Below, piece after piece: positions 32,366 through 40,826 of a stretch of 64,000 nt of DNA. Made by a program: the position numbers and the translations under genes. The notes beneath the pieces are model-generated. The model was not told the DNA's origin. It did not search any database and worked only from the letters and a program-made list of their open reading frames with translations. The DNA comes from a virus. The stretch spans positions 1 through 64,000 of the IMG/VR virus record IMGVR_UViG_3300022699_000232. The stretch is one strand, 5' to 3'. How positions within the stretch are numbered: the first letter of the stretch is position 1; every line of letters starts with the position of its first letter.

Positions 32366-33268
32366 ATGAGCTTTTCGGTCGACTGCGACTACTGCGCCCC
32401 TCCAGGCAACACCCTAGTTGCATTCCAACCTCATCCCGACCAAAAGCAGTCCGAGTTCGATGCTGCCTGGAAGGCAGCGGCTTCGCTGGTCGGCAACATC
32501 GAGTGCGCTAACTGCGGCGCCCGATATCAATTGGCCGACGATCCGGCTGGTTCCGTCCAGCCCATGAACATGTCCAGGCCGAAGATCACCTCGATCAACG
32601 CGACGTCGGGTTATCGCGCTGGCGGCAACGTTATCTTTATCTCAGGCGAGGCTCTTGAGGTCGGAGACCTCGTCGTGCGCTTTGCCGGCAAAGCCGCACC
32701 CACTGTGGATCAGCGAACGAAGACGACGGCACGCGTTGTAGTGCCGCAGGGATGCTACCGACTAAACGTCGAGGAGTTGCTCTCACGCCTGGTGGTCGCT
32801 GTTACCAACGGAAGCTTTCAGGTGGGCGAGTCGATCACGACATCCGACGGCTCGACAGGCGTTGTCAGGCACATCGCGAGCAGTGTCTTCATGGTCTACA
32901 TGTCTACGCTCGTCACCTCTCTCGATGACCTCGTGGGGCTGACCGTCAGTGGTGGTTCTTCTGGGGCGACGGGAACCATCAATGCTGTATCAATGCCGCT
33001 CTTCTCAGATGGTGAGATTGGCAGAGGGACTACTAGTCTCACGAGCGGGCTGATGAGAGACAGTGCTGCGACTCCTTACGCGCCGGTCGTCGATAACCCA
33101 ACTGATTCTTTCGCGCCTGGCGAGCTTGTCGAGGGCACGGTATCCGGCGCTATGGTGAAGCTGTCGGGCAGTCCGGCATATTCAGGACTCGTCGACATTA
33201 CGGTCGAGAACGAGTACGGTCAGAGGGACTCGGGAAATACCCTCGAAGACGCCTACACCTACCAGTAG
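32366..33268 (+). CDS. Zinc-binding N-terminus plus IPT/TIG-type domain (cassette copy 2)
   Basis: 300 residues. Four cysteines in two pairs (DCDYC at ~7-10; ECANCG at ~48-51) precede an IPT-like unit (RPKITSINATSGYRAGGNVIFISGEAL ... VRFAGKAA), and the end 'GLVDITVENEYGQRDSGNTLEDAYTY' matches copy 1. The two copies are about 30-35% alike by eye, so the cassette duplication is old. Same position behind a glycine-rich adhesin. Confidence 0.75.
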   Translation: MSFSVDCDYCAPPGNTLVAFQPHPDQKQSEFDAAWKAAASLVGNIECANCGARYQLADDPAGSVQPMNMSRPKITSINATSGYRAGGNVIFISGEALEVGDLVVRFAGKAAPTVDQRTKTTARVVVPQGCYRLNVEELLSRLVVAVTNGSFQVGESITTSDGSTGVVRHIASSVFMVYMSTLVTSLDDLVGLTVSGGSSGATGTINAVSMPLFSDGEIGRGTTSLTSGLMRDSAATPYAPVVDNPTDSFAPGELVEGTVSGAMVKLSGSPAYSGLVDITVENEYGQRDSGNTLEDAYTYQ

Positions 33269-33280
33269 GTCGAGTAGCTC

Positions 33281-34930
33281 ATGGCTAGGAACATCGACGA
33301 CTTCATCACTCCTACTGAGCACTCGGCCATCGACCATACCGGTATTCCCGGCACAGGTGGCGGTGGTGGGTCGACCATCGTAGGTGCCAGGGTTCTCTTC
33401 GCGGACGACAATCCGGCAGGCCAAGGCACCGTCTATTCGTTGACGGCCAATACTTTGACCGCCGACAACCAGTCCCTCGAAATCACGCTCAATTTCTCAC
33501 CCGGCACCGGGTCTGACCCAGACTGGAGTGTGACGCTAGGCGGTCAGACGCTCATCAACTGGACCTCGATCCCCGTTGGCACCAGCAACGTGGGGTTCGC
33601 GCGGATCCGCGTTTTTCGCACTGGTGCTACGACTGGTCGTGCGAGCGTTCATGCGTGGGTAGCTGAGGACGACACGGCGCAGGCCGGGTTATCTGAGGTC
33701 TACAGCAACGCGGCGCCTGGTCTCACTCTCGATTGGTCCACCATCCTGGACCTCGACTCTCTCTTTTCTGGCGGAACTGGAACAAGTCTCTCGAATTTCC
33801 ATGTCCTCCAGTGGCCCCAGGCCGGGGCTCTTGGCGTTTCAGGCATCGGTTCAGATACCCTTCCAACCGGCACCATCGTGCCCTATGCCGGCACAGTGTC
33901 CTCGGTTCCTGCTGGATTCCTTCCCTGCGATGGCTCGCTGGCAGATGAGACCGTGGAGACGGAACTCTTCGCCGTCATCGGGTCGACATGGAATACAGGC
34001 GGCGAGCCCGCGGGCTTCTTCCGACTTCCCGATCTACGCGCCAAGAGCGTCCTTGGCCTCAATGACGGAACTCTTCCGAACGGCGCGGATGGTGGTTTCT
34101 CGACGAGAAATCTCGCGGACACGGGTGGTTCAGAGTCGGGTTCAACGAGCAGTGCTGGCGCACACGTTCACACACAGCCCGATTCATTCTCTACGTCTAG
34201 CCTCGGCGGGTCTGCGAACAATGCGGATAGCGGCGGCGCGGGTACTATCGATCTGATTCCAGCCGGCACGGTCGACCACGACCACTCGCTGCAAGATACG
34301 GACAGTGCCGGTAGTCACAGTCACACGACCAGTCGGATGCACCCCTTTGCCGTGTGTCCCTACATCATCAAGTCGCAGCAGGTCGGCGGCGGGCTCGGGG
34401 TCACGGCGCAGAATAACGGCGGGGCGCTCACGGGAACCCAGCCGACGCTGAACTTCATCCCCACCGGAGGCGCCGGTGTCTCCGTGGTAGAGGACTCCGG
34501 TAACAACCGACTCGACATCACCATCTCCGCGCCGACTGCCGGACTCAGCAGCTTCACCAATTCGCGCGCTGCCGTGAGTGGAACAAACACCTTCACTAAC
34601 AACCTGAGCCTAAACTCGGGCGGCTCAGGTACGTCTGACCTTGCCATAGTGGTCGCGGCGGGTGCTATTCGTGGGGACGCGAATGCTGACACGAACCGAC
34701 AGATGTGCATCGGCGCCTACGAGTTTGACGATCCGTCTGGCGTGTTCATCTGCTTCACTACCGGTTTCGCGACGTTCAGCAACGGCTCGGGAAATCAAAC
34801 CATTCTCGGACACCCCGATGGCACGCGGTACACTGTGAATAACTCTGGCGGTGGCGGAAACCCTGCTATTGATCGATCTGCCGGGTCGAGCGATTTCTCT
34901 GGGTTTGGTCTGGGTTTGAAGATCTCCTAG
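33281..34930 (+). CDS. Collar-domain receptor-binding fibre
   Basis: 549 residues. Starts with a docking-like peptide (ARNIDDFITPTEHSAIDHTGIPGTG), then a beta region. Residues ~205-280 form a phage tail-collar domain: 'LPTGTIVPYAGTVSSVPAGFLPCDGSL ... FRLPDLRAKSVLG'. After it come three His-x-His motifs (AHVHT, DHDHS, SHSHT), the iron-binding element of T4 gp12 and gp37-type trimeric fibres. A second beta domain ends the protein. Likely a trimeric, metal-stabilised short tail fibre. Stop and next start overlap by one base (TAGTG). Confidence 0.85.
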   Translation: MARNIDDFITPTEHSAIDHTGIPGTGGGGGSTIVGARVLFADDNPAGQGTVYSLTANTLTADNQSLEITLNFSPGTGSDPDWSVTLGGQTLINWTSIPVGTSNVGFARIRVFRTGATTGRASVHAWVAEDDTAQAGLSEVYSNAAPGLTLDWSTILDLDSLFSGGTGTSLSNFHVLQWPQAGALGVSGIGSDTLPTGTIVPYAGTVSSVPAGFLPCDGSLADETVETELFAVIGSTWNTGGEPAGFFRLPDLRAKSVLGLNDGTLPNGADGGFSTRNLADTGGSESGSTSSAGAHVHTQPDSFSTSSLGGSANNADSGGAGTIDLIPAGTVDHDHSLQDTDSAGSHSHTTSRMHPFAVCPYIIKSQQVGGGLGVTAQNNGGALTGTQPTLNFIPTGGAGVSVVEDSGNNRLDITISAPTAGLSSFTNSRAAVSGTNTFTNNLSLNSGGSGTSDLAIVVAAGAIRGDANADTNRQMCIGAYEFDDPSGVFICFTTGFATFSNGSGNQTILGHPDGTRYTVNNSGGGGNPAIDRSAGSSDFSGFGLGLKIS

Positions 34931-35400
34931 TGCTGGGACTGCTCGAAAAGATCCTTCAGGCGAAGGCAGCCGTTGAAAGTGGAGATGCTCCGCACGTCAC
35001 CATCTCGCTCGACCTGAGCGATCCACGCGCGCAACGGCTTGCTGAGCTAGCAAAGAAGTTGTTGCTTCCGACGACCAAGATCCACAAGACCGGACTCACA
35101 ACGAAGACCGGTATGATTATTCCCGAGCGCGCCGAGGAGTTCATTGAAGTGCTGAGAAGGGAGGTCGGTGACGAGGTCATGGACGATCTCGCTTCTGACC
35201 TGAGGGCTCAGATACAAGCGCGACAGAGGAACACCGCCTCCGGCCTTGGCAAACAACTCGTCTCTGATCCGGGGGCCATTGCAGCTACTACAAAGAGCCT
35301 GCTCTCTGAGGAGAGCTTCCGAGACGCACTCTCGCCGAGCGAGAAGACTGCTTTCGGAAACATCGCAGACGCGCTGGAGCGCGGCGAAGCGAGTATCTAG
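34930..35400 (+). CDS. Small helical protein, function unknown
   Basis: 156 residues, GTG start overlapping the collar-fibre stop. One beta segment (HVTISLDLSDPRAQRLAELAKKLL) then helices (ERAEEFIEVLRREVGDEVMDDLASDLRAQI; DPGAIAATTKSLLSEESFRDALS). No membrane segment or known motif. Marks the switch from fibre genes to tail-assembly genes, so it may be a tail assembly factor; not recognised. Confidence 0.7.
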   Translation: MLGLLEKILQAKAAVESGDAPHVTISLDLSDPRAQRLAELAKKLLLPTTKIHKTGLTTKTGMIIPERAEEFIEVLRREVGDEVMDDLASDLRAQIQARQRNTASGLGKQLVSDPGAIAATTKSLLSEESFRDALSPSEKTAFGNIADALERGEASI

Positions 35401-35419
35401 CCTCGTTTTCCCTATCACC

Positions 35420-35455
35420 TTGCAACGGGTTTCTGAGCAGTTATACTCGCGAGTA
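35420..35455 (+). promoter_or_regulatory. Sigma-70-type promoter with a 12-base palindrome over its -10
   Basis: TTGCAA (35420-35425), 16-base spacer, TATACT (35442-35447): four and five of six matches to consensus. A perfect palindrome, TACTCGCGAGTA (35444-35455), overlaps the -10 and likely start point, and a second inverted repeat GAGTAG/CTACTC (35451-35464) follows directly. This is the usual place for a repressor operator. AGGAGG (35465-35470) then leads to the GTG at 35478. Confidence 0.55.
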
Positions 35456-35477
35456 GACCTACTCAGGAGGCTAGTGG

Positions 35478-36005
35478 GTGGCTGAGGAAATTAGCGGCAA
35501 CGACTGGTTAGGACCCGTTCCGGCACCAGCACCGCCTGAAACACAGACGCGTTTGAACTACGTGATTCCGGGTAACCTGGAGCACCTTCTGGCGCGCTAC
35601 TGTGTACAGACGGAGATGAAGCCTGGTCCCTTGGTTCGGCGACTCATCACTGATTTCATGAAGGGCGAGATCGTGCTCACACAAGCCGACCTCGATCACC
35701 CCAGGGGCAAGCGAACATCCGTCGACCTCCCCGTACGCCTTCTGGACGCGTTCGAGGGGCGTTGCGAGGAGATCAAGGCACCAACGAAGGCAGCCGTAAT
35801 CGCTGCGCTTCTTCGTGAGTTCCTTCCTCCGCGTGTAAGCACTGAAGGAATCGAGAAGATCGCGGTGTCTGTGCCCACCACGATCTACAACAAGATCTAC
35901 AAGCGCTACGGGCCTGGTCCGGCTGAAGAAGTAATCGTCGAGGCCCTCTGCGACCTGATCCAAAAGAACGAGTCTCGTGCCATTCCGGCCGAGCAGGAGG
36001 CGTAG
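35478..36005 (+). CDS. Protein with three tandem ribbon-helix-helix-like units
   Basis: 175 residues, GTG start with AGGAGG at 7 bases. Three units share the pattern strand-P-x-x-L/I-x-x-x-L/I ... helix ending in a hydrophobic 'L-x-x-F/L/I': TRLNYVIPGNLEHLLARY ... PLVRRLITDFM (24-61), KRTSVDLPVRLLDAFEGR ... AAVIAALLREF (78-115) and KIAVSVPTTIYNKIYKRY ... EEVIVEALCDLI (127-161). RHH proteins use the strand to read DNA and normally have one unit per chain. Gene follows a promoter with a palindrome, so autoregulation is suggested. Alternative: a tail-assembly factor that merely resembles RHH, since it abuts the tail chaperone gene (TAG then GTG). Confidence 0.6.
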   Translation: MAEEISGNDWLGPVPAPAPPETQTRLNYVIPGNLEHLLARYCVQTEMKPGPLVRRLITDFMKGEIVLTQADLDHPRGKRTSVDLPVRLLDAFEGRCEEIKAPTKAAVIAALLREFLPPRVSTEGIEKIAVSVPTTIYNKIYKRYGPGPAEEVIVEALCDLIQKNESRAIPAEQEA

Positions 36006-36842
36006 GTGCCTGGTATCGCTGACATCCCCGGTGTACAGATCCACGGTAAGGGGCAGATGGACTTCGTCCTCCCCGTCGGTTACGTGGACGCAGAGAACAA
36101 GGTCCACAACAGCATCGTTCTTCGCGAGATGACCGGTGTCGAAGACGACATGATGGGCAACGCAGACCTGCCCATCGGAGAACGTGTATCCAACGTCCTC
36201 TCGGCATGCATCGTCAAGCTCGGCGACGTCGAGGATCCGGAGACGATCAAGAAGGCCGTCTGCGACGAGTTGGAGAGCGGTCTGCCTCTGACTGAACAAG
36301 ACCGCATCGCAGCCATGATCTACCTGCGTCGCGTCACTGTCGGTGATCTCTACAAGTTCGAGCGCTCTTGCCCTCGGTGCGGGACTGAGGCCAAGAACCG
36401 AGCCGTTGACCTTCGTACGCTCAAGATCGAGCAGTCGGAGCACCCGGAACGACGGCGAGTTAAGGTCGAGCTTCCGCGATCCAAGAAGGTCGCGATCATC
36501 AGGGTGCTCACGGCCAAGGGCGCCATCGAGATCGGTCGTCTGCGTCCTACTCAGGATGATCTCAAGAGCCTCGCCATCGTCGCCCGCATCGAGACCCTTG
36601 ATGGAAAGGCGCTTGGTGACCCCAGAACCGCTCTCGGCAAGATCAAGGCGCTTCCGCAGGCGGACCGCAACCTCATTCGGCAGGTCTACAACGCCATGGA
36701 GACGAACGTCGAGACCGACATCGACGTCGAGTGCCGGAATCCGATCTGTCTGAACAAGTGGCAGTTCCCACTGGACGTGGGGCAGGGTTTTTTCTTGGAC
36801 CTAGGGGGTTCCGTTTCGGCAGAGGATCTGAACTGGTTGTAG
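36006..36842 (+). CDS. Tail assembly chaperone/hub assembly protein (zero-frame product)
   Basis: 278 residues, GTG start directly after the previous stop. It resembles the gp26/tail-chaperone type: 'FVLPVGYVDAENKVHNSIVLREMTGVEDDMM', 'LTEQDRIAAMIYLRRVTVGDLYKF', then a zinc ribbon with CPRC (C122, C125) and CRNPIC (C243, C248). It lies immediately upstream of the tape-measure gene, where tailed phages keep their tail assembly chaperones. Near its end is a slippery site that gives a longer product. These proteins coat the tape measure during assembly and are absent from finished virions. Confidence 0.7.
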   Translation: MPGIADIPGVQIHGKGQMDFVLPVGYVDAENKVHNSIVLREMTGVEDDMMGNADLPIGERVSNVLSACIVKLGDVEDPETIKKAVCDELESGLPLTEQDRIAAMIYLRRVTVGDLYKFERSCPRCGTEAKNRAVDLRTLKIEQSEHPERRRVKVELPRSKKVAIIRVLTAKGAIEIGRLRPTQDDLKSLAIVARIETLDGKALGDPRTALGKIKALPQADRNLIRQVYNAMETNVETDIDVECRNPICLNKWQFPLDVGQGFFLDLGGSVSAEDLNWL

Positions 36843-37114
36843 GACACCGGTTTAGTGGATTCTGGCCCCTAGGTCTAAAATCGAATCTGGAGTACGACTG
36901 GCTTTTCCTAGCGGAGGCTTACAAGTACACCCACGAAGAAGTGTTGGCTATGCCATGTTCCCGGCGGCACAAGCAGGTGAAGTTCCGCCAGGAAGCGGTT
37001 AACCAACAGAATTCGGGCGGCGGAGACGTAGGCGCGGGTACTGGTGCTCGCCTACCGGCGACCTGGTGGCAAGCCCATCAGCGAGCCAAGGCGGTTGGGC
37101 AAGCACAGGGGTAA
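36006..37114 (+). CDS. Tail assembly chaperone, -1 frameshift product
   Basis: A shift to the -1 frame at 36788-36794 would join the first 263 residues to 106 residues read from 36794 to 37114, giving 369 residues. The added part (EYDWLFLAEAYKYTHEEVLAMP ... ATWWQAHQRAKAVGQAQG) has the look of the second domain of tail chaperones ('Y-D-W-x-F-x-x-E-x-x-x-Y-T-x-x-E-x-x-x-M'). It has no start codon with a ribosome binding site ahead of that conserved part, so it is best explained as a frameshift extension. The same design, zero-frame plus -1 product before the tape measure, is known for lambda G/GT and P2 E/E+E'. Confidence 0.7.
36788..36794 (+). other. Slippery heptamer for -1 frameshift
   Basis: T TTT TTC, spaced in the zero frame exactly as X-XXY-YYZ (codons GGT-TTT-TTC, 36786-36794). 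After a -1 slip the next codon is CTT at 36794, in the frame that stays open to 37114. P2 uses the nearly identical T TTT TTG at the same point in its tail gene. Confidence 0.75.
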
Positions 37115-37117
37115 TCC

Positions 37118-40100
37118 GTGGCGCGCGTGTTCGACTTCGGGATCGGCATCACGGCGGAAGACGAAGCCTCTTCCGTCATCCAGAACGTCATCCAGGACGT
37201 CGGAAACCTCAGAAATTCACTCACCTCGATGTCGGACGCCGGAACCGTCGAGGACATCATGGGTGGCTGGGATCCGACGGCACTCATCCCCGCCGAAGAT
37301 GCGCTCGATGACATGCGACGCATCCTCGGAGACGTTGGCGAAGTCCTCGTCGACATCTCCAAGGATACGGAGTTCATGGCGAAGGCGCTCGGTCGTGGTG
37401 CGACCGACTTTGCTGTTGAGCTTGAAGAGGTCAAGCCTGCGCTGGAGCAGGTGAAGCCGGAGCTTCACGAGGTCACTAGGGGACTTTGTGCTATCGACGA
37501 GTGCGCTGATAAAGCGTCTGTATCCCTGAAGGAAGTTTCCGATAGTTCCTCTGGTCTTGGAAAGATCCTACGCAAGCTCGATTCGGGCTTAGGGGACATC
37601 GTGGACGGGTTCGCCGATCTTGTCGGACTCGTTGGTGGTGCCGTTCCTCTCGGTCTTTCGAAGATCGAGCATGAATCTGTTCGACTCAACGCCTCTCTCG
37701 GTCAGTCACGCGACCAATCGATGGAGTTCGCGCGCAGCGTAACCGAGATAGCAGAGAGTACTGGTCTCTCGACTGATTCGATCCTGAAACTTCAGACGAA
37801 CCTCGCGAAGGCAGGACTACGCTTCGATGAGACTACAGAGGCAGGTAGGCGGCAGATCGAAACGTACGCGCACTTGCAGGAGACCTACAAACTAGGTGCT
37901 GAAGAAACACAGCGTCTTGCCGGTGCAATGCACGCCATGGGCAATTCTGTAGAGGATCTGGCCGGCGTCGGTCGTCGCTTTGAGAAGGAATTTCAGGTTC
38001 CAGGCATCATTGCGACGCTACCTGAAGCTGCCGACGCCGCGATGGATGCGCAGGCACAGTTCGGCTCACTAGTGGGTCGATCCTCGCGTGACATCATGGT
38101 CAACATCCAACGCATGACGGGTGTATACGCTCGCGCGCTCGGCACAACAGCCGCCAATGCCGCCGACAAGGCACGTCAGACCTTCATGCACTTCCAGGGC
38201 GAGATTGAGCACTTCGAAGATCTCTTCCTTGGTCTGGAAGATGATGTATCGCCGATGCAGCGGGCATTCCTGGAGACCGGAATGTCGTTTGCCAGTATGG
38301 AGGACATGATCCGCATGGGCGCAGAAGCGCCCATGGAGTTTGCTCAGAGCGTTCTTGCCATCAGAGATCAGATGGACCCGCAGATGGGTCAGCGCTTCTT
38401 CCGTCAGATTCTTCGTGCTAGCGACGAGACTACACGCAAGATTCTTACGCAGCAGGAGATCTTGCGGCACGGTACGGAGCAAGAGAAGAAGGATCTCGAA
38501 GAGCTAATGAAGAAGGAGGAGGACGCTCAGAAGCAACAAGAAGCCTTCAACAACATGATCTCTGAGATGCGTCGTAACGCCGTCGACGCTTTCGACATCT
38601 TCAACAACCTGCTTGGTGTATTCCGAGAGGAGGTTAAGCTCGATTTCGCCGATGCGATCCAGCAAGGACTGACACATCTCATCAAGCTGATTCCGAAGGG
38701 AATCCAGCTATGGCGCGACTTCAGTGGATTCGTGCGCGGAACCAGCGACGTCTTTGAGGGCTACGGCCCCGTCTTGTCATCTGTCGCCGGTGCATTGCGC
38801 GGACTCTTTACGAACGCCGAGGACGGAAGCAATCAGTTCAACGAGATCACCGGTAATGCCGTTGCGTTCGGGGTCGGTTTGTCTACGGTTGCTGGTGCTG
38901 CTGGCGTACTAGTGAAGGTTGTCAAGCCGCTTTGGAAGATCCTCAAGGGTGGTGGAAAGATCCTCAAGTCTATCGGGAAGCACCTACTGTCCGTTGGGCG
39001 AGAGGCTGCCGCCGCAGGACGCGGTGCAGGTGCGATGCGGGGATCGATGAAGGCTCTCGGCGTCGTTGTCAAGCGTATTGCTGTACCTCTCGGCATCGCT
39101 ATCGCGGCCTTCGACAACGTCAAGGAGGCTGTGCTCGGAGTTGCCGACATCATCTCAGATCCAAATAAGACCGGTTTCGAGAAGTTCGAGGACATCGTCG
39201 GTGAGGTGCTCGGCGCGGTCTGGGGCACTTTCGACGACTTCTTCCTCGGCCTCCCCGGCAAGTTTGTGGAGGGCTTCAATAACGTCGGTCGTTCGATCAG
39301 TACAGAAGGAGCCGAGGATTTTGGTAAGGCAGTCGGCGACTTGCTCGGCAACGGGCTCGCGACGATGGTCAGTTGGTTCAGCGAGTCGGTCATTCCGTGG
39401 TTCCGGAATACTCTCGTGCCCGGCATCCAGGACACTCTGTCTGCTATGGGCACGGGTGAATTCTGGAAGGATCTGGGTCTCAAGCTCCTGAGTGGATTCG
39501 CGGCTATCGGCGACCAGATCCTCGCTTTCTTCAGTGGTCTTGGCGAGGGTTTTGTCAATGCGTTTAGTGTTCCCCTCGAAGGGCTCAAGCCGACCGTGGA
39601 GATCATCTGGCTCAAACTCCAAAAGGCTCTCACGATAGGTATTTTGGGGTGGGTCGACACGTTCATGAACCAGATCTCGACGATTAAGTTGGCCTCGACA
39701 AACGCATTTGCTTATATCGAAAAGACCTGGGAAACGGTCACTTTCAAGCTGGAGCATAATTTCCAGTTGTTTGTCGCCAGCGCTCTCAGTCACTTGGCAG
39801 CGTTGGCGCAGGCTGTTCTTGATAATGCTGCTGTACTCGGAATTACCGTAGATCAAGCGAATCTAGGTGTCGACGCAGTCCGCTCCGCCGCTAACGCTGT
39901 TCTGGCCGCAGCGGGGACTGCTCGTGAGGAACACGAAAATGAGATGGAGCGGATTGAGGATGAGCGTGCTGCGAGTCAATCAGCCATCATCGATGAGATC
40001 AGGATGCGCGAGGCGGCCACGGATGCTGCCGCCGCGGACTTTGATAGACGTGTCGAAGAGCAGCAGGAAGTTCTCAACAAGCTCGCTGAGCAGCGTGCCG

Positions 40101-40492
40101 AAGCTGATGCGGCGGCTGCGCGTGAAGCGATGGGCATCGCCGCGCGCGAGGACGAGCCAGGGGCCGAGACCGGCAGTACTGCTACGTTGACCGCCGGACC
40201 GCCACCTGCCGGGGCCGGCGAAATTCCCCCGATGATCGCTGCTCCGGAGGGCACAGCCGGTGTTTCACAGGTAGTTCAGACCGCCGGCGTCGGTGCTGGC
40301 GGTGGCGGTGGTGGTGGAGCTACACGTCCAACCCCATTGGGTCCTGTTCCCGTCAATCTCAATGGGCAGATTACGGTTGCCGGTATGGGTCGTTGGGGGG
40401 CGATGATCGCCGAACAACTCGATCTCGCCCTTGCGCCCGGAAACGCCCCAGAAGATATGTCGAGCCCACATCATCAAGGGATGAACCAGTAG
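37118..40492 (+). CDS. Tape measure protein
   Basis: 1124 residues, GTG start 3 bases after the frameshift frame ends. Typical tape measure: long helical N-terminus (~1-150), helical body with 'MKKEEDAQKQQEAFNNMI', a glycine/alanine-rich hydrophobic part with predicted membrane-like segments (~585-610 VGLSTVAGAAGVLVKVVKPLW; ~645-665 VVKRIAVPLGIAIAAF), a coiled coil (~925-1010, EEHENEMERIEDERAASQ...) and a flexible Gly/Pro tail. It sets tail length; at about 0.15 nm per residue the tail would be roughly 170 nm. Position after the chaperone and before hub genes is standard. Confidence 0.9.
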   Translation: MARVFDFGIGITAEDEASSVIQNVIQDVGNLRNSLTSMSDAGTVEDIMGGWDPTALIPAEDALDDMRRILGDVGEVLVDISKDTEFMAKALGRGATDFAVELEEVKPALEQVKPELHEVTRGLCAIDECADKASVSLKEVSDSSSGLGKILRKLDSGLGDIVDGFADLVGLVGGAVPLGLSKIEHESVRLNASLGQSRDQSMEFARSVTEIAESTGLSTDSILKLQTNLAKAGLRFDETTEAGRRQIETYAHLQETYKLGAEETQRLAGAMHAMGNSVEDLAGVGRRFEKEFQVPGIIATLPEAADAAMDAQAQFGSLVGRSSRDIMVNIQRMTGVYARALGTTAANAADKARQTFMHFQGEIEHFEDLFLGLEDDVSPMQRAFLETGMSFASMEDMIRMGAEAPMEFAQSVLAIRDQMDPQMGQRFFRQILRASDETTRKILTQQEILRHGTEQEKKDLEELMKKEEDAQKQQEAFNNMISEMRRNAVDAFDIFNNLLGVFREEVKLDFADAIQQGLTHLIKLIPKGIQLWRDFSGFVRGTSDVFEGYGPVLSSVAGALRGLFTNAEDGSNQFNEITGNAVAFGVGLSTVAGAAGVLVKVVKPLWKILKGGGKILKSIGKHLLSVGREAAAAGRGAGAMRGSMKALGVVVKRIAVPLGIAIAAFDNVKEAVLGVADIISDPNKTGFEKFEDIVGEVLGAVWGTFDDFFLGLPGKFVEGFNNVGRSISTEGAEDFGKAVGDLLGNGLATMVSWFSESVIPWFRNTLVPGIQDTLSAMGTGEFWKDLGLKLLSGFAAIGDQILAFFSGLGEGFVNAFSVPLEGLKPTVEIIWLKLQKALTIGILGWVDTFMNQISTIKLASTNAFAYIEKTWETVTFKLEHNFQLFVASALSHLAALAQAVLDNAAVLGITVDQANLGVDAVRSAANAVLAAAGTAREEHENEMERIEDERAASQSAIIDEIRMREAATDAAAADFDRRVEEQQEVLNKLAEQRAEADAAAAREAMGIAAREDEPGAETGSTATLTAGPPPAGAGEIPPMIAAPEGTAGVSQVVQTAGVGAGGGGGGGATRPTPLGPVPVNLNGQITVAGMGRWGAMIAEQLDLALAPGNAPEDMSSPHHQGMNQ

Positions 40493-40496
40493 CGCT

Positions 40497-40826
40497 ATGG
40501 GCACTCTGAGAAACCCGCAAGGACCGTTGCAACATGCCGAACTCGTTCAGATCAACGAGGTCGTCTTCTGGGATCGCACTATGCCTCCCGTGGTCGACCC
40601 CGTCGATACAGACGAGGACTACATCGTTCAGATGGCGGATCGCTCAGATCTGTTGACGCAGGTCAAGATGTCGAACTCACAGTGGCCTTGGGTCCTCATG
40701 GAGCGGAATCGAAGCGAGGAGGATGGCGAGATCGATATGCGCTTGTGGCCGAACGACTACGTTCCCGGCGCAACGATCAAGCTCCCTAGCCGAGACTCTG
40801 TAATCCAGCGAGGCATCTCTCCGTGA
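40497..40826 (+). CDS. Small LysM/gp53-like baseplate protein
   Basis: 109 residues. 'DYIVQMADRSDLLTQVKMSNSQWPWVLMERNRSEEDGEIDMRLWPNDYVPGATIKLPSRD' has the plan of LysM-type tail proteins (T4 gp53, P2 X): an 'Y-x-V-Q' strand, a helix ending in a W-containing segment, and a final 'P-G-x-x-I-x-L-P'. It lies between tape measure and hub, as expected for such proteins. Ends in a four-base overlap with the hub gene. Confidence 0.55.
   Translation: MGTLRNPQGPLQHAELVQINEVVFWDRTMPPVVDPVDTDEDYIVQMADRSDLLTQVKMSNSQWPWVLMERNRSEEDGEIDMRLWPNDYVPGATIKLPSRDSVIQRGISP

Noticed and set aside
35508-36443. 311-residue minus-strand open frame
   Set aside because: It lies opposite the RHH and chaperone genes, with composition expected from the antisense of GC-rich coding DNA; no ribosome binding site or recognisable motif.
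36731-37114. Independent 127-residue gene upstream of the tape measure
   Set aside because: Its first part overlaps the chaperone gene in another frame with no ribosome binding site; the -1 frameshift at T TTT TTC explains the open frame better.
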